Source: an uncultured Collinsella sp.
GTDB taxonomy: Bacteria > Actinomycetota > Coriobacteriia > Coriobacteriales > Coriobacteriaceae
NCBI GenBank assembly: GCA_902491895.1
Contig: CABUJH010000059.1
Coordinates: forward strand, 1-10,733
DNA: 10,733 bases
Direction of reading: 5' to 3'
Shown: positions 4,507 to 10,733 of the stretch, in pieces
Layout: each line of letters begins with the position of its first letter
Position numbering within the stretch: position 1 is the first letter of the stretch
The notes under the pieces: model-generated
Databases searched by the model: none
Told to the model about the DNA's origin: nothing
Seen by the model: the letters and a program-made list of their open reading frames with translations, nothing else
Made by a program: the position numbers and the translations under genes

Positions 4507-6648
4507 ATGCCCGACGACCGTAACGACAACAATTCCCAGACTCCCCGGGACCCAAAGATCCCGGGGATGCCCGGAGGCAAGAAGCCCACACGTACGGGCT
4601 GGCTGTATTTTCTTTTGGCTTGCGCGCTTCTGGGCTATGCCTTCTTTAATATGGGTTCCGGCTTTGCCAGCTCCAGCAATACCGTTAAGCTCGCGACGAG
4701 CGAGATGGTCAGCGCCATCAAGCAGGATCGCGTCGAAGATCTGACCTATACGGTTCAAGACGGAAGCGTGACGGGTCATTACTGGAAGACGAAGAAGGAC
4801 AAGGGCGATACGAGCGAGCTCAAGAGCTTCTCCTCGACCTATGTCGGCTCCGATTCGCTTGCCGAGCTCATGGCGGAGCACCCCGATACCAAGTACATCG
4901 TCAATACCAACGATCCCGATTTTTGGGGCGACTTGGCGATGAGTGTGCTTCCGACGATCGCCCTTATCGCCATCATGTTCTACTTTATGCGCCAGATGAT
5001 GGGCGCCAACAACAGGAACATGCAGTTTGGCAAGACCAACGCCAAGACCAACGAGGCCACACGCCCCAAGGTCAAGTTTGAAGACGTTGCCGGCGTGGAC
5101 GAGGCAGTCGAGGAGCTCGAGGAGATCCGTGACTTTTTGAGCGATCCGGATCGCTATCGCAAGCTGGGCGCCAAGATCCCGCGTGGCGTGTTGCTGGTTG
5201 GCCCTCCGGGCACCGGTAAAACGCTGCTGGCCAAGGCTGTTGCCGGCGAGGCGGGCGTGCCGTTCTTTAGCATCTCGGGTTCCGACTTTGTCGAGATGTT
5301 CGTAGGTGTCGGCGCCAGCCGTGTGCGTGACCTCTTTAAGGAGGCCAAGTCCCAGGCCCCGTCGATCATCTTCATCGATGAGATCGATGCCGTGGGACGT
5401 CAGCGCGGAGCTGGCTTGGGCGGCGGTCACGACGAGCGCGAGCAGACGCTCAACCAGCTGCTGGTCGAGATGGACGGCTTTGAGGAAAGCGAGTCGGTCA
5501 TCCTGATCGCTGCGACCAACCGTCCTGACATCCTGGATCCGGCATTGCTGCGTCCCGGCCGTTTTGACCGTCAGGTTACGGTCGACCGTCCGGATGTGAA
5601 GGGCCGCGAGCAGATCTTGCGCGTGCATGCCGAGAACAAGCCGATGGACGAGGACGTTAAGTTTGAGAAGCTCGCCCAGATGACCGTTGGCTTTACTGGT
5701 GCCGATTTGGCGAACCTGCTCAACGAGTCTGCGCTGCTGGCCGCTCGCCGTCATCGTTCCGTGATCTCGATGGACGAGGTCGAGGAATCGATGGAGCGCG
5801 TGATTGCCGGACCGCAGCGCAAGGGTCGCGTGATGACCGAGGCCGAGCGCACCACGATTGCCTACCACGAGAGCGGTCACGCCCTGGTGGGCCACATCCT
5901 GGAGCACTCCGATCCGGTCCATAAGATCTCAATCGTCAGCCGCGGCCAGGCGCTGGGCTACACGCTGCAGCTTCCGCAGGAGGACCACTTCCTCAAGACC
6001 AAGAACGAGATGCTCGACGAACTCGCCGTGTTCTTGGGCGGTCGCGTTGCCGAGGAGCTCATGTGCGATGACATTACATCGGGCGCGAGCAACGATCTGG
6101 AGCGCGCAACCAAGATGGCGCGCGAGATGGTCACGCGCTTGGGCATGAGCGAGGAGCTGGGCACGCAAGTGTTTGGCGAGGCGCAGCATCAGGTGTTCCT
6201 TGGTCGCGATTACGCCGATCACCAGGATTATTCCGAGGAGACGGCACGCCGCATCGATATCGAGGTTCAGCGCATTATGCGTGAGGCCCATCGTCGTGCG
6301 GTCGAGATCCTGGACGCCCGTCGCGATCAGCTCGATCTGATGGCGAAGGTGCTGCTTGAGCGCGAGACCGTCGAAGGCGACGCCGTGAACGCCCTGCTCG
6401 ACAACGAGTGGGATGCCTACCTTGAGCGCGAGGGCGATATCCTGGCGGCCAAGGAGGAGCGCAATGCCAAGGCGGCCGGCATGCCGACCAAGAAGCGCGC
6501 GCCTCGTATGAGCGAGGAGGAGCTGGCGGCTGATGCCGCGGCCTTTGCGCAGGCGGCCATGCAGGAGGATGCCGAAGCCGCATCCGATGATGCTGACGAT
6601 GACCATGCCGTCGTCGATGCCGATGCCGACACCGACGCCGACAAATAG
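4507..6648 (+). CDS. ftsH: ATP-dependent zinc metalloprotease FtsH
   Basis: FtsH is a membrane-anchored hexameric AAA+ protease that removes misassembled membrane proteins and some regulators. The 713-residue protein shows a short Pro/Gly/Asn-rich N terminus, transmembrane segment 1 (about 32-52), an extracytoplasmic FtsH_ext domain (about 53-140), transmembrane segment 2 (about 143-163), and the AAA+ module. The latter has Walker A GPPGTGKT (232-239), the pore loop MFVGVG (264-269), Walker B IIFIDEID (287-294) and the second region of homology with arginine fingers in LRPGRFDRQV (348-357). The M41 protease domain has the zinc motif HESGH (454-458) and the third ligand in SGASNDLERAT (D530). 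All catalytic residues are present. The tail (about 645-713) is low-complexity, with Ala/Glu-rich then Asp/Ala-rich sequence ending in DADADTDADK. GGAGG at 4490-4494 inside hpt serves as RBS with a rather long 12-base spacer, suggesting coupling to hpt translation. Confidence 0.98.
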   Translation: MPDDRNDNNSQTPRDPKIPGMPGGKKPTRTGWLYFLLACALLGYAFFNMGSGFASSSNTVKLATSEMVSAIKQDRVEDLTYTVQDGSVTGHYWKTKKDKGDTSELKSFSSTYVGSDSLAELMAEHPDTKYIVNTNDPDFWGDLAMSVLPTIALIAIMFYFMRQMMGANNRNMQFGKTNAKTNEATRPKVKFEDVAGVDEAVEELEEIRDFLSDPDRYRKLGAKIPRGVLLVGPPGTGKTLLAKAVAGEAGVPFFSISGSDFVEMFVGVGASRVRDLFKEAKSQAPSIIFIDEIDAVGRQRGAGLGGGHDEREQTLNQLLVEMDGFEESESVILIAATNRPDILDPALLRPGRFDRQVTVDRPDVKGREQILRVHAENKPMDEDVKFEKLAQMTVGFTGADLANLLNESALLAARRHRSVISMDEVEESMERVIAGPQRKGRVMTEAERTTIAYHESGHALVGHILEHSDPVHKISIVSRGQALGYTLQLPQEDHFLKTKNEMLDELAVFLGGRVAEELMCDDITSGASNDLERATKMAREMVTRLGMSEELGTQVFGEAQHQVFLGRDYADHQDYSEETARRIDIEVQRIMREAHRRAVEILDARRDQLDLMAKVLLERETVEGDAVNALLDNEWDAYLEREGDILAAKEERNAKAAGMPTKKRAPRMSEEELAADAAAFAQAAMQEDAEAASDDADDDHAVVDADADTDADK

Positions 6649-6660
6649 TCTTTGTGGCGA

Positions 6661-6698
6661 AAGCCTCCGCGGGGAAACCTGCGGAGGCTTTTTCTTTT
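6661..6698 (+). terminator. Rho-independent terminator of hpt-ftsH
   Basis: A perfect 10-bp stem, AAGCCTCCGC (6661-6670) with GCGGAGGCTT (6681-6690), encloses a 10-base loop. It is followed by TTTCTTTT, which with the closing TT gives TTTTTCTTTT. It lies 12 bases after the ftsH stop codon. Confidence 0.93.
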
Positions 6699-6716
6699 GA
6701 GCGATATGGGGCCGTC

Positions 6717-6778
6717 TGTTGATTGGGGACAGACTTAAATGAGCGTTTTCACGCATTTAAGTCTGTCCCCAATCAACA
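6717..6778. repeat. 25-bp perfect inverted repeat (REP-like palindrome)
   Basis: Positions 6717-6741 and 6754-6778 are exact reverse complements (left arm begins TGTTGATTGGGGACAGAC, right arm ends GTCTGTCCCCAATCAACA) around a 12-base loop at 6742-6753. It lies 18 bases after the ftsH terminator T run and before the aminotransferase promoter. GGGGACAGAC-type palindromes resemble, from memory, REP elements mobilised by Y1-type RAYT transposases. No transposase gene is present here. It has no U run, so it is not a terminator. It could also protect transcript ends. Confidence 0.85.
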
Positions 6779-6807
6779 TTGCTGCGGCACTTTGCTCGGC
6801 TAAAGCG

Positions 6808-6832
6808 TACAATAGCGCCTATGCGAAAGGGG
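6808..6832 (+). promoter_or_regulatory. Predicted -10 box and RBS fixing the aminotransferase start
   Basis: TACAAT at 6808-6813 lies 24 bases before the ATG at 6838, and GAAAGGGG at 6825-6832 is a good Shine-Dalgarno five bases from it. This selects 6838 over the in-frame ATG at 6739, which falls inside the inverted repeat and has no RBS. No convincing -35 hexamer is seen. Confidence 0.55.
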
Positions 6833-6837
6833 AACAG

Positions 6838-8022
6838 ATGATCAACGAAACTATGTGTGCTCGCGGTGCGGAAAGCTCCATCATCCGTGAGATTTTTAGC
6901 TATGGCCTTGAGCGCAAGGCGCAGATCGGTGCGGAAAACGTATTCGATTTTTCGCTGGGCAATCCGAGCGTTCCGGCACCCGCTGCTGTGGCGGAGTCCA
7001 TTAAGAAGGCCCTGGAGCTGCCGAGCGACCAGCTGCACGGCTACACGCCCGCACCGGGCCTGCCGCAATGTCGTGCCGCTGTGGCCGAATCGCTCAACCG
7101 TCGCTTTGGCACGAGCTATGAGGGCAAGGATGTCTTTATGACGGTGGGTGCCGCGGCTTCGCTCACCTGCGCGCTCAACGCCGTTACGAATCCGGGCGAC
7201 GAGGTTATTGTTATCGCCCCGTACTTTCCGGAGTATCGCGTTTGGATTGAGAAGGCCGGCTGTACGTGTGTTGAGGCGCTCGCCGATGAAGATACGTTCC
7301 AGCTGAGCGTGGACAACGTGCTCAAGGCGATTACCGATAAGACGACTGCCGTTATCATCGACTCGCCCAACAATCCGACTGGTGCCGTATATACACGCGA
7401 CACGCTGACGCGACTGGCCAATGCTCTGCGCGAGGCCAACACTCAGCGCGACCCCGAGAATCCGATTATGCTCATCTCGGATGAGCCGTACCGCGAGATC
7501 GTGTACGGTGCCGAGGTGCCTTGGGTGCCCTCGATCTACGAGAACACCGTGGTGTGCTACTCGTATTCCAAGTCGCTGTCGCTACCGGGCGAGCGCGTGG
7601 GCTGGATCTTGGTTCCCAACACCAATCCGCAGGCTGCCCGTCTGATGCCGGCTGTTGCGGGTGCTGCCCGTACGCTGGGTTTTGTATGCGCACCGGCACT
7701 CTTCCAGCGCGTGATCATCGATTGCATCGATGAGCCGAGTGGCGTTGAGGCCTATGCACGCAACCGCACCGCGCTTACCAACGCACTAGCGGAGTACGGC
7801 TACACCTATGTTGAGCCGGATGGCGCGTTCTACCTATGGGTGAAAGCGTTGGAGCCCGATGCGAATGCGTTTTGCGAGCGCGCAAAGAAGTATGAGTTGC
7901 TTGCGGTTCCCTCGGACAGCTTTGGTATGCCGGGTTGGTTCCGCCTGGGCTATTGCGTGAGCTACGAAACGATTGTCAATTCGCTACCCGCTTGGAAACA
8001 GTTGGCGGACGAGTATCGTTAA
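6838..8022 (+). CDS. PLP-dependent aminotransferase, class I/II (fold type I)
   Basis: This 394-residue cytoplasmic enzyme moves an amino group between an amino acid and a 2-oxo acid using pyridoxal phosphate. Family marks, in order, are FSLGNPSVPAP (38-48) near the N terminus, YTPAPGLPQCRAAVA (69-83), the cofactor-phosphate region TVGAAASLT (102-110), SPNNPTG (176-182), ISDEPYREI (213-221) with D215 and Y218, the Schiff-base lysine K245 in SYSKSLSLPGERVG (242-255), and the carboxylate-binding arginine R369 in FRLGYC. Length and layout match aspartate/aromatic-type aminotransferases of subgroup I. The substrate cannot be told: aspartate, alanine, aromatic or branched acids all remain possible. 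It seems to stand alone, with its own promoter and no biosynthetic neighbours. A hairpin at 8057-8087 may end the transcript. Confidence 0.93.
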   Translation: MINETMCARGAESSIIREIFSYGLERKAQIGAENVFDFSLGNPSVPAPAAVAESIKKALELPSDQLHGYTPAPGLPQCRAAVAESLNRRFGTSYEGKDVFMTVGAAASLTCALNAVTNPGDEVIVIAPYFPEYRVWIEKAGCTCVEALADEDTFQLSVDNVLKAITDKTTAVIIDSPNNPTGAVYTRDTLTRLANALREANTQRDPENPIMLISDEPYREIVYGAEVPWVPSIYENTVVCYSYSKSLSLPGERVGWILVPNTNPQAARLMPAVAGAARTLGFVCAPALFQRVIIDCIDEPSGVEAYARNRTALTNALAEYGYTYVEPDGAFYLWVKALEPDANAFCERAKKYELLAVPSDSFGMPGWFRLGYCVSYETIVNSLPAWKQLADEYR

Positions 8023-8044
8023 AAGTAAAGCGCTCTGCCTACAA

Positions 8045-8060
8045 TGTTTTACGTGAAACG
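8045..8060. promoter_or_regulatory. parS-like 16-mer (candidate ParB binding site)
   Basis: TGTTTTACGTGAAACG matches the broadly conserved bacterial parS consensus TGTTTCACGTGAAACA in 14 of 16 positions and its 14-base core in 13 of 14. It is intergenic, 22 bases after the aminotransferase stop. parS sites bind ParB to organise origin-proximal chromosome segregation, and the tilS-hpt-ftsH block is origin-proximal in B. subtilis, so the setting is plausible. The two mismatches break the perfect palindrome, so it may be a weak site or a chance match. Confidence 0.4.
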
Positions 8061-8087
8061 GGGTTTGGTGTTAAGCCGGACCCCGTT
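8057..8087. other. Strong hairpin after the aminotransferase, no U run
   Basis: AACGGGGT (8057-8064) pairs perfectly with ACCCCGTT (8080-8087). In plus-strand RNA four more pairs (two G-U) extend this to a 12-bp stem with a 7-base loop. No T tract follows on either strand beyond TTT on the minus strand, so it is at best a non-canonical terminator or a 3'-end protector. Its left arm overlaps the last four bases of the parS-like site. Confidence 0.55.
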
Positions 8088-8144
8088 GTCATGGACGTTG
8101 TGTCTTTGGGATGGAGTGGTTTTACGACTATCGAAGGCTATGCG

Positions 8145-8150
8145 TACAAT
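8145..8150 (+). promoter_or_regulatory. Predicted -10 element (TACAAT) for the PHP gene
   Basis: TACAAT lies 37 bases before the ATG at 8188, with the weak -35 candidate TTACGA 17 bases upstream (8122-8127). Another TACAAT at 8040-8045 is farther away and overlaps the parS-like site by one base. This suggests the PHP gene has its own promoter and does not depend on read-through from the aminotransferase. Confidence 0.4.
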
Positions 8151-8187
8151 GAATATAAGCGACGGCCGTGCCAGATAAGGAGACCTG

Positions 8188-9009
8188 ATGCCCTACCTGC
8201 TTTCTTGTGACATTCATACCCATACGATGTTCTCTGCGCATGCATATTCGACCATTGAGGAGAATGTGTACTGGGCGGCAGAGCGTGGTCTGCAGGTGCT
8301 CGGATCTGCCGACCATTTGAGCTCTATGGTTACGGCTTGCCCCAATGACCTGCGCAGTTACCAGTTCTTTATCAACCAGGATATCTGGCCGCGCATTTGG
8401 AGCGGCGTGCTGGTGCTGCGTGGTGCCGAGGCCGATATCGTTTCGCTGGACGGAAGCCTGTTTGGCGAGGACACTCCTGTCACGCTCGATATTGCCGGCG
8501 ATTCGTACAGCCGTCAGCATTCGCTGTTCGATTTGGTTACGCGTAATTTGGATTATTTGGTTGCAAGCGTGCATAATCCGCAGATTGCTGAGGGCGCGAC
8601 GCTGGCCCAGACGACCGAGATGTATATCAATGCCCTGGAGCACCCCAAGGTGTTCATGCTGGGTCACACGGGGCGTTCGGGTGTGCCGTTCGATATCGAC
8701 GAGGTGCTGTTGGCAGCTAAGGCCAAGCACAAGATTATCGAGATCAACAACCATAGTCTTGAACACGGTGTCGACACTGAGCATTGGGCCGTATGCCGCA
8801 AGATTGCCGAGCGCTGCGCCGAGCTGGGCGTGGGCATTGGCGTGTCGACCGATGCCCACATTGGCATGGCCATTGGCAAGCTCGATCACGCGCGCAAGAT
8901 GCTCGACGAGATTCACTTCCCGCTGGATTTGATCGTGACGCGCGACCGCGAGACGCTGCTGCGCGAGATGGCGGCAGCCGGCGTGTGCGATCTGCGCAAT
9001 GGGATGTAG
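8188..9009 (+). CDS. PHP-domain metal-dependent phosphoesterase, YcdX type
   Basis: This 273-residue protein has a PHP (polymerase and histidinol phosphatase) domain of the YcdX subfamily, in which a trinuclear metal site hydrolyses phosphoesters. All nine expected metal ligands can be matched by motif: H10 and H12 in DIHTHT (8-13), H18, H43 in ADH, E81 in GAEAD, H129 in SVHN, H160 in LGHTG, and D222 and H224 in STDAH (220-224). Compared with E. coli YcdX, about 20 extra residues lie between E81 and H129 (around LDGSLFGEDTPVTLDIAGDS). The start follows AAGGAG at good spacing. It is not a histidinol phosphatase by context, since no his genes are adjacent. The physiological substrate is unknown. 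It converges on the RNA methyltransferase gene across a terminator. Confidence 0.9.
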   Translation: MPYLLSCDIHTHTMFSAHAYSTIEENVYWAAERGLQVLGSADHLSSMVTACPNDLRSYQFFINQDIWPRIWSGVLVLRGAEADIVSLDGSLFGEDTPVTLDIAGDSYSRQHSLFDLVTRNLDYLVASVHNPQIAEGATLAQTTEMYINALEHPKVFMLGHTGRSGVPFDIDEVLLAAKAKHKIIEINNHSLEHGVDTEHWAVCRKIAERCAELGVGIGVSTDAHIGMAIGKLDHARKMLDEIHFPLDLIVTRDRETLLREMAAAGVCDLRNGM

Positions 9010-9029
9010 CGGAGTTTATAAACCAAGCG

Positions 9030-9064
9030 AAGGGGGCGGCCCAGACGGGTCGCCCCCTTTCTTG
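9030..9064 (+). terminator. Terminator between the PHP gene and the convergent methyltransferase
   Basis: A 13-bp stem (9030-9042 with 9047-9059, one G-T pair) with an AGAC loop is followed by TCTT; the 3' arm itself ends in TT. It fits an intrinsic terminator for the plus-strand PHP gene. Read on the minus strand the following sequence is only moderately T-rich, so the methyltransferase transcript may end here less efficiently. Confidence 0.85.
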
Positions 9065-9087
9065 TCCCAAAAATCTACTGAGGTTGG

Positions 9088-10536
9088 TTAGCGGCGTTCG
9101 AGGACCGCTACGGTTTCGGTGTGGTCGGTGTGAGGGAACATGTCGACGGGCGTGATCTTGAGCAGGCGATAGCCTCCGTCGAGAAGCTGATGCAGGTCGC
9201 GCTCTTGAGTCACGGGGTTGCAGCTGATATAGGTGATGCGGCGCGGCTTAAGCGCGCAGGCAGCTTCGAGGAACTCGGGGGTAGAGCCGGCGCGCGGCGG
9301 ATCGATGGAAAGGACATCGACCCGCTCGTTGTTGTCGGCGGCATCTAGGATGTAGTCGGTGGCATCGTCAGCCATAAACCAAGCGCTGCGGGTGAGGCCG
9401 TTGAGCTCGGCATTGCGACGTGCATCGGCAATGCCCGCCGGGTTGCGCTCTACGCCGAGCAGCATGATGCCGATACCCTTGTTCTGGGCATCTTTAGCTG
9501 CGCACAGGCCGATAGTTCCGCTACCGCAATAGGCATCCATGAGTACGTCGCCCTGCTGCAGGTCCATGCCGTCAATCGCGAGCTGATAGAGCAGCTCGGT
9601 CTGCTGCGGGTTGGTCTGGTAGAACGCGGTGGGGGAGATATCGAACTCGCAGCCGAGCAGCTGGTCGCGCATGCACTCGGCGCCATATACAATGCGGGTT
9701 TCCTCGCCGAGGATGGCGTTGCCGGGACGTCCGTTGATGTTTTGGGCGACGGTGACGATGTGCGGATTGAGTGCGGCGACAGCCTCAAAGAACTCCTGCG
9801 CATGAGGCAAGTCGCGCTGAGCGGTCACGAGCGTGACCATGACCTGGTCGGTACGCCAACCGCAGCGGACGACGGCATAGCGAAGTAAACCAAGATGCTT
9901 GTCTTCATTAAAGGCGGGAATATGCAGCCGCTCAGCTTCGCGTGCGATGCCGTTGAGAATCTGACGGGCGCCCGGTGCCTCGACGGGGCATTCGGGTACG
10001 GCAACGATCTTGTGCGTGCCGCGCTCAAAGAAACCGCAACGGACGGCGCCCTCCTTACCGGGAGCAAAGGGAGTGGCAGCCTTATGACGAAAGCCACGCG
10101 GCGCAGGATATTTGCCCGGGTCGCCCAGGGTGACACCAATGCCACGAATAGGATCTACAGCAATGCCCTCACGCTCACAAAGCGAAGCAAAAAGCTCCTC
10201 CATAGCAGCCTGCTTGGCGGCGAGCTGCTTCTTATAAGGACGATTGAGCGCCGCGCACCCACCGCAAGCTTTCATGATGGAACAAGGAGACTTGGGGTCC
10301 ACAGCCTTACGCGCAGACGAAACCCGATCTTTATGCGAGCGCTTGGAGCGAGTCTGAGATGCCTTATCCTCGTTCCGACGAGAGCCGGGACGCTTGGCCT
10401 TAGCCTTGCCCTTGGCCGACTTACCCTTCGCGTCCTGAGACGACTTGGATTTCTTAGAAGATTTTTTCTCCTCTGACCCCTCAGCCGCCTCGATCAAAGC
10501 ACGACGAGCCTTACGCTCCGCACGAGATTCTGCCAT
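9088..10536 (-). CDS. SAM-dependent RNA m5U methyltransferase, TrmA/RlmC/RlmD family
   Basis: This enzyme methylates C5 of a uridine in RNA, most likely 23S rRNA (RlmCD/RlmD type), using S-adenosylmethionine. The 482-residue protein carries the four cysteines of the family's 4Fe-4S cluster, C85-x5-C91-x2-C94 and C183 (in ECPVE). It then has a central RNA-binding region (FRHKAATPFA, 149-158), the SAM motif MDAYCGSGTIGL (333-344), IDPPRAG (411-417), the catalytic nucleophile C439 in YISCNP, and the C-terminal FPHTDHTETVAVLERR with the proposed base E474. The first 80 residues are Lys/Ser/Arg-rich and look disordered, taking the place of the TRAM barrel that precedes the cysteines in E. coli RlmD. 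GTGGGG sits 8 bases before the ATG. The target nucleotide cannot be told from the sequence, so no symbol is given. Confidence 0.93.
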   Translation of the reverse strand: MAESRAERKARRALIEAAEGSEEKKSSKKSKSSQDAKGKSAKGKAKAKRPGSRRNEDKASQTRSKRSHKDRVSSARKAVDPKSPCSIMKACGGCAALNRPYKKQLAAKQAAMEELFASLCEREGIAVDPIRGIGVTLGDPGKYPAPRGFRHKAATPFAPGKEGAVRCGFFERGTHKIVAVPECPVEAPGARQILNGIAREAERLHIPAFNEDKHLGLLRYAVVRCGWRTDQVMVTLVTAQRDLPHAQEFFEAVAALNPHIVTVAQNINGRPGNAILGEETRIVYGAECMRDQLLGCEFDISPTAFYQTNPQQTELLYQLAIDGMDLQQGDVLMDAYCGSGTIGLCAAKDAQNKGIGIMLLGVERNPAGIADARRNAELNGLTRSAWFMADDATDYILDAADNNERVDVLSIDPPRAGSTPEFLEAACALKPRRITYISCNPVTQERDLHQLLDGGYRLLKITPVDMFPHTDHTETVAVLERR

Positions 10537-10575
10537 GAATTAACCCCACTAATTTACAAATTGAAAGCTGAAAGC

Positions 10576-10581
10576 ATTGTA
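10576..10581 (-). promoter_or_regulatory. Predicted -10 element (TACAAT) for the methyltransferase gene
   Basis: On the minus strand GGTACAATGC places TACAAT 39 bases before the ATG at 10536. No good -35 is found at normal spacing. A competing promoter, CTGACA with a TATC-type -10, lies farther upstream around 10605-10627. The rest of 10582-10705 shows no gene. Confidence 0.4.
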
Positions 10582-10705
10582 CCGTGCCAAGCTAGCGGAC
10601 GATATACAAGCGCCTATTTCATGTCAGTGATAAGTCCAACGATGTTTGCCCGGCGTGGGCGGGGAGCGGCGCGTAATTAAGTTTATCGCGAGTTCCGCAC
10701 GCAAA

Positions 10706-10733
10706 GGAAAGCACTTAATGTGCTTTCCGTCTT
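10706..10733. terminator. Hairpin terminator at the right edge
   Basis: Perfect 9-bp arms, GGAAAGCAC (10706-10714) and GTGCTTTCC (10720-10728), enclose TTAAT. On the minus strand TTTGCG follows the stem, which suits a terminator for a minus-strand gene entering from the right. On the plus strand GTCTT follows and the window ends, so a longer T run there cannot be excluded. Confidence 0.7.

Noticed and set aside
4381..5922. Long minus-strand open frame (513 codons) opposite hpt and ftsH
   Set aside because: It runs antisense to two firmly identified genes and reads as a complementary-frame by-product of GC-rich codons, with no recognisable domain or RBS.
5929..6756. 275-codon minus-strand open frame opposite the ftsH 3' end
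   Set aside because: It is antisense to the FtsH protease domain and starts inside the 25-bp inverted repeat, with no supporting signals.
6739..6837. Longer N terminus for the aminotransferase starting at 6739
   Set aside because: That ATG lies in the inverted repeat, the added residues match nothing in the family, and a good RBS precedes the ATG at 6838.

Overview
The window is a gene-dense piece of bacterial chromosome with moderate to high G+C. I infer an actinobacterium of the Coriobacteriia, probably close to Collinsella. That rests on protein style and codon use read by eye, not on a database search. There is no rRNA, tRNA, CRISPR array, phage gene or transposase gene. Most of the window is housekeeping sequence.

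Layout, left to right. The left edge (1-153) holds the end of an unseen plus-strand unit, with a strong terminator at 62-89. A small minus-strand gene (154-621) encodes an unrecognised protein with one C-terminal membrane segment. A 277-base regulatory gap follows, then a plus-strand Hsp20 chaperone gene (899-1330). A long bidirectional terminator (1357-1404) separates it from the convergent walJ/yycJ-type metallo-beta-lactamase-fold gene (1413-2222, minus). Across a 48-base divergent gap comes the plus-strand block tilS (2271-3809), hpt (3957-4505) and ftsH (4507-6648). This gene order is conserved in many Gram-positive bacteria, and in Bacillus subtilis it lies near the replication origin. 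hpt and ftsH are separated by one base, so they are almost certainly co-transcribed.

After the ftsH terminator (6661-6698) lies a striking 25-bp perfect inverted repeat (6717-6778). Next are a PLP-dependent class I/II aminotransferase (6838-8022), a 165-base gap with a parS-like 16-mer (8045-8060) and a strong hairpin (8057-8087), and a YcdX-type PHP phosphoesterase (8188-9009). A convergent terminator (9030-9064) separates these from a TrmA/RlmD-type RNA uracil methyltransferase on the minus strand (9088-10536). The right edge is intergenic and ends in another hairpin terminator (10706-10733).

Functionally the genes cover tRNA modification (TilS), purine salvage (Hpt), membrane protein quality control (FtsH), protein holding under stress (Hsp20), DNA maintenance (WalJ), amino acid metabolism (aminotransferase), phosphoester hydrolysis (PHP) and RNA methylation. 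I found no convincing new multi-gene system. The points most worth a second look are non-coding: the parS-like site, the 25-bp inverted repeat and its possible decayed relative at 687-718, the 9-bp inverted repeat at the predicted hpt promoter, and a recurring TACAAT element ahead of five genes.
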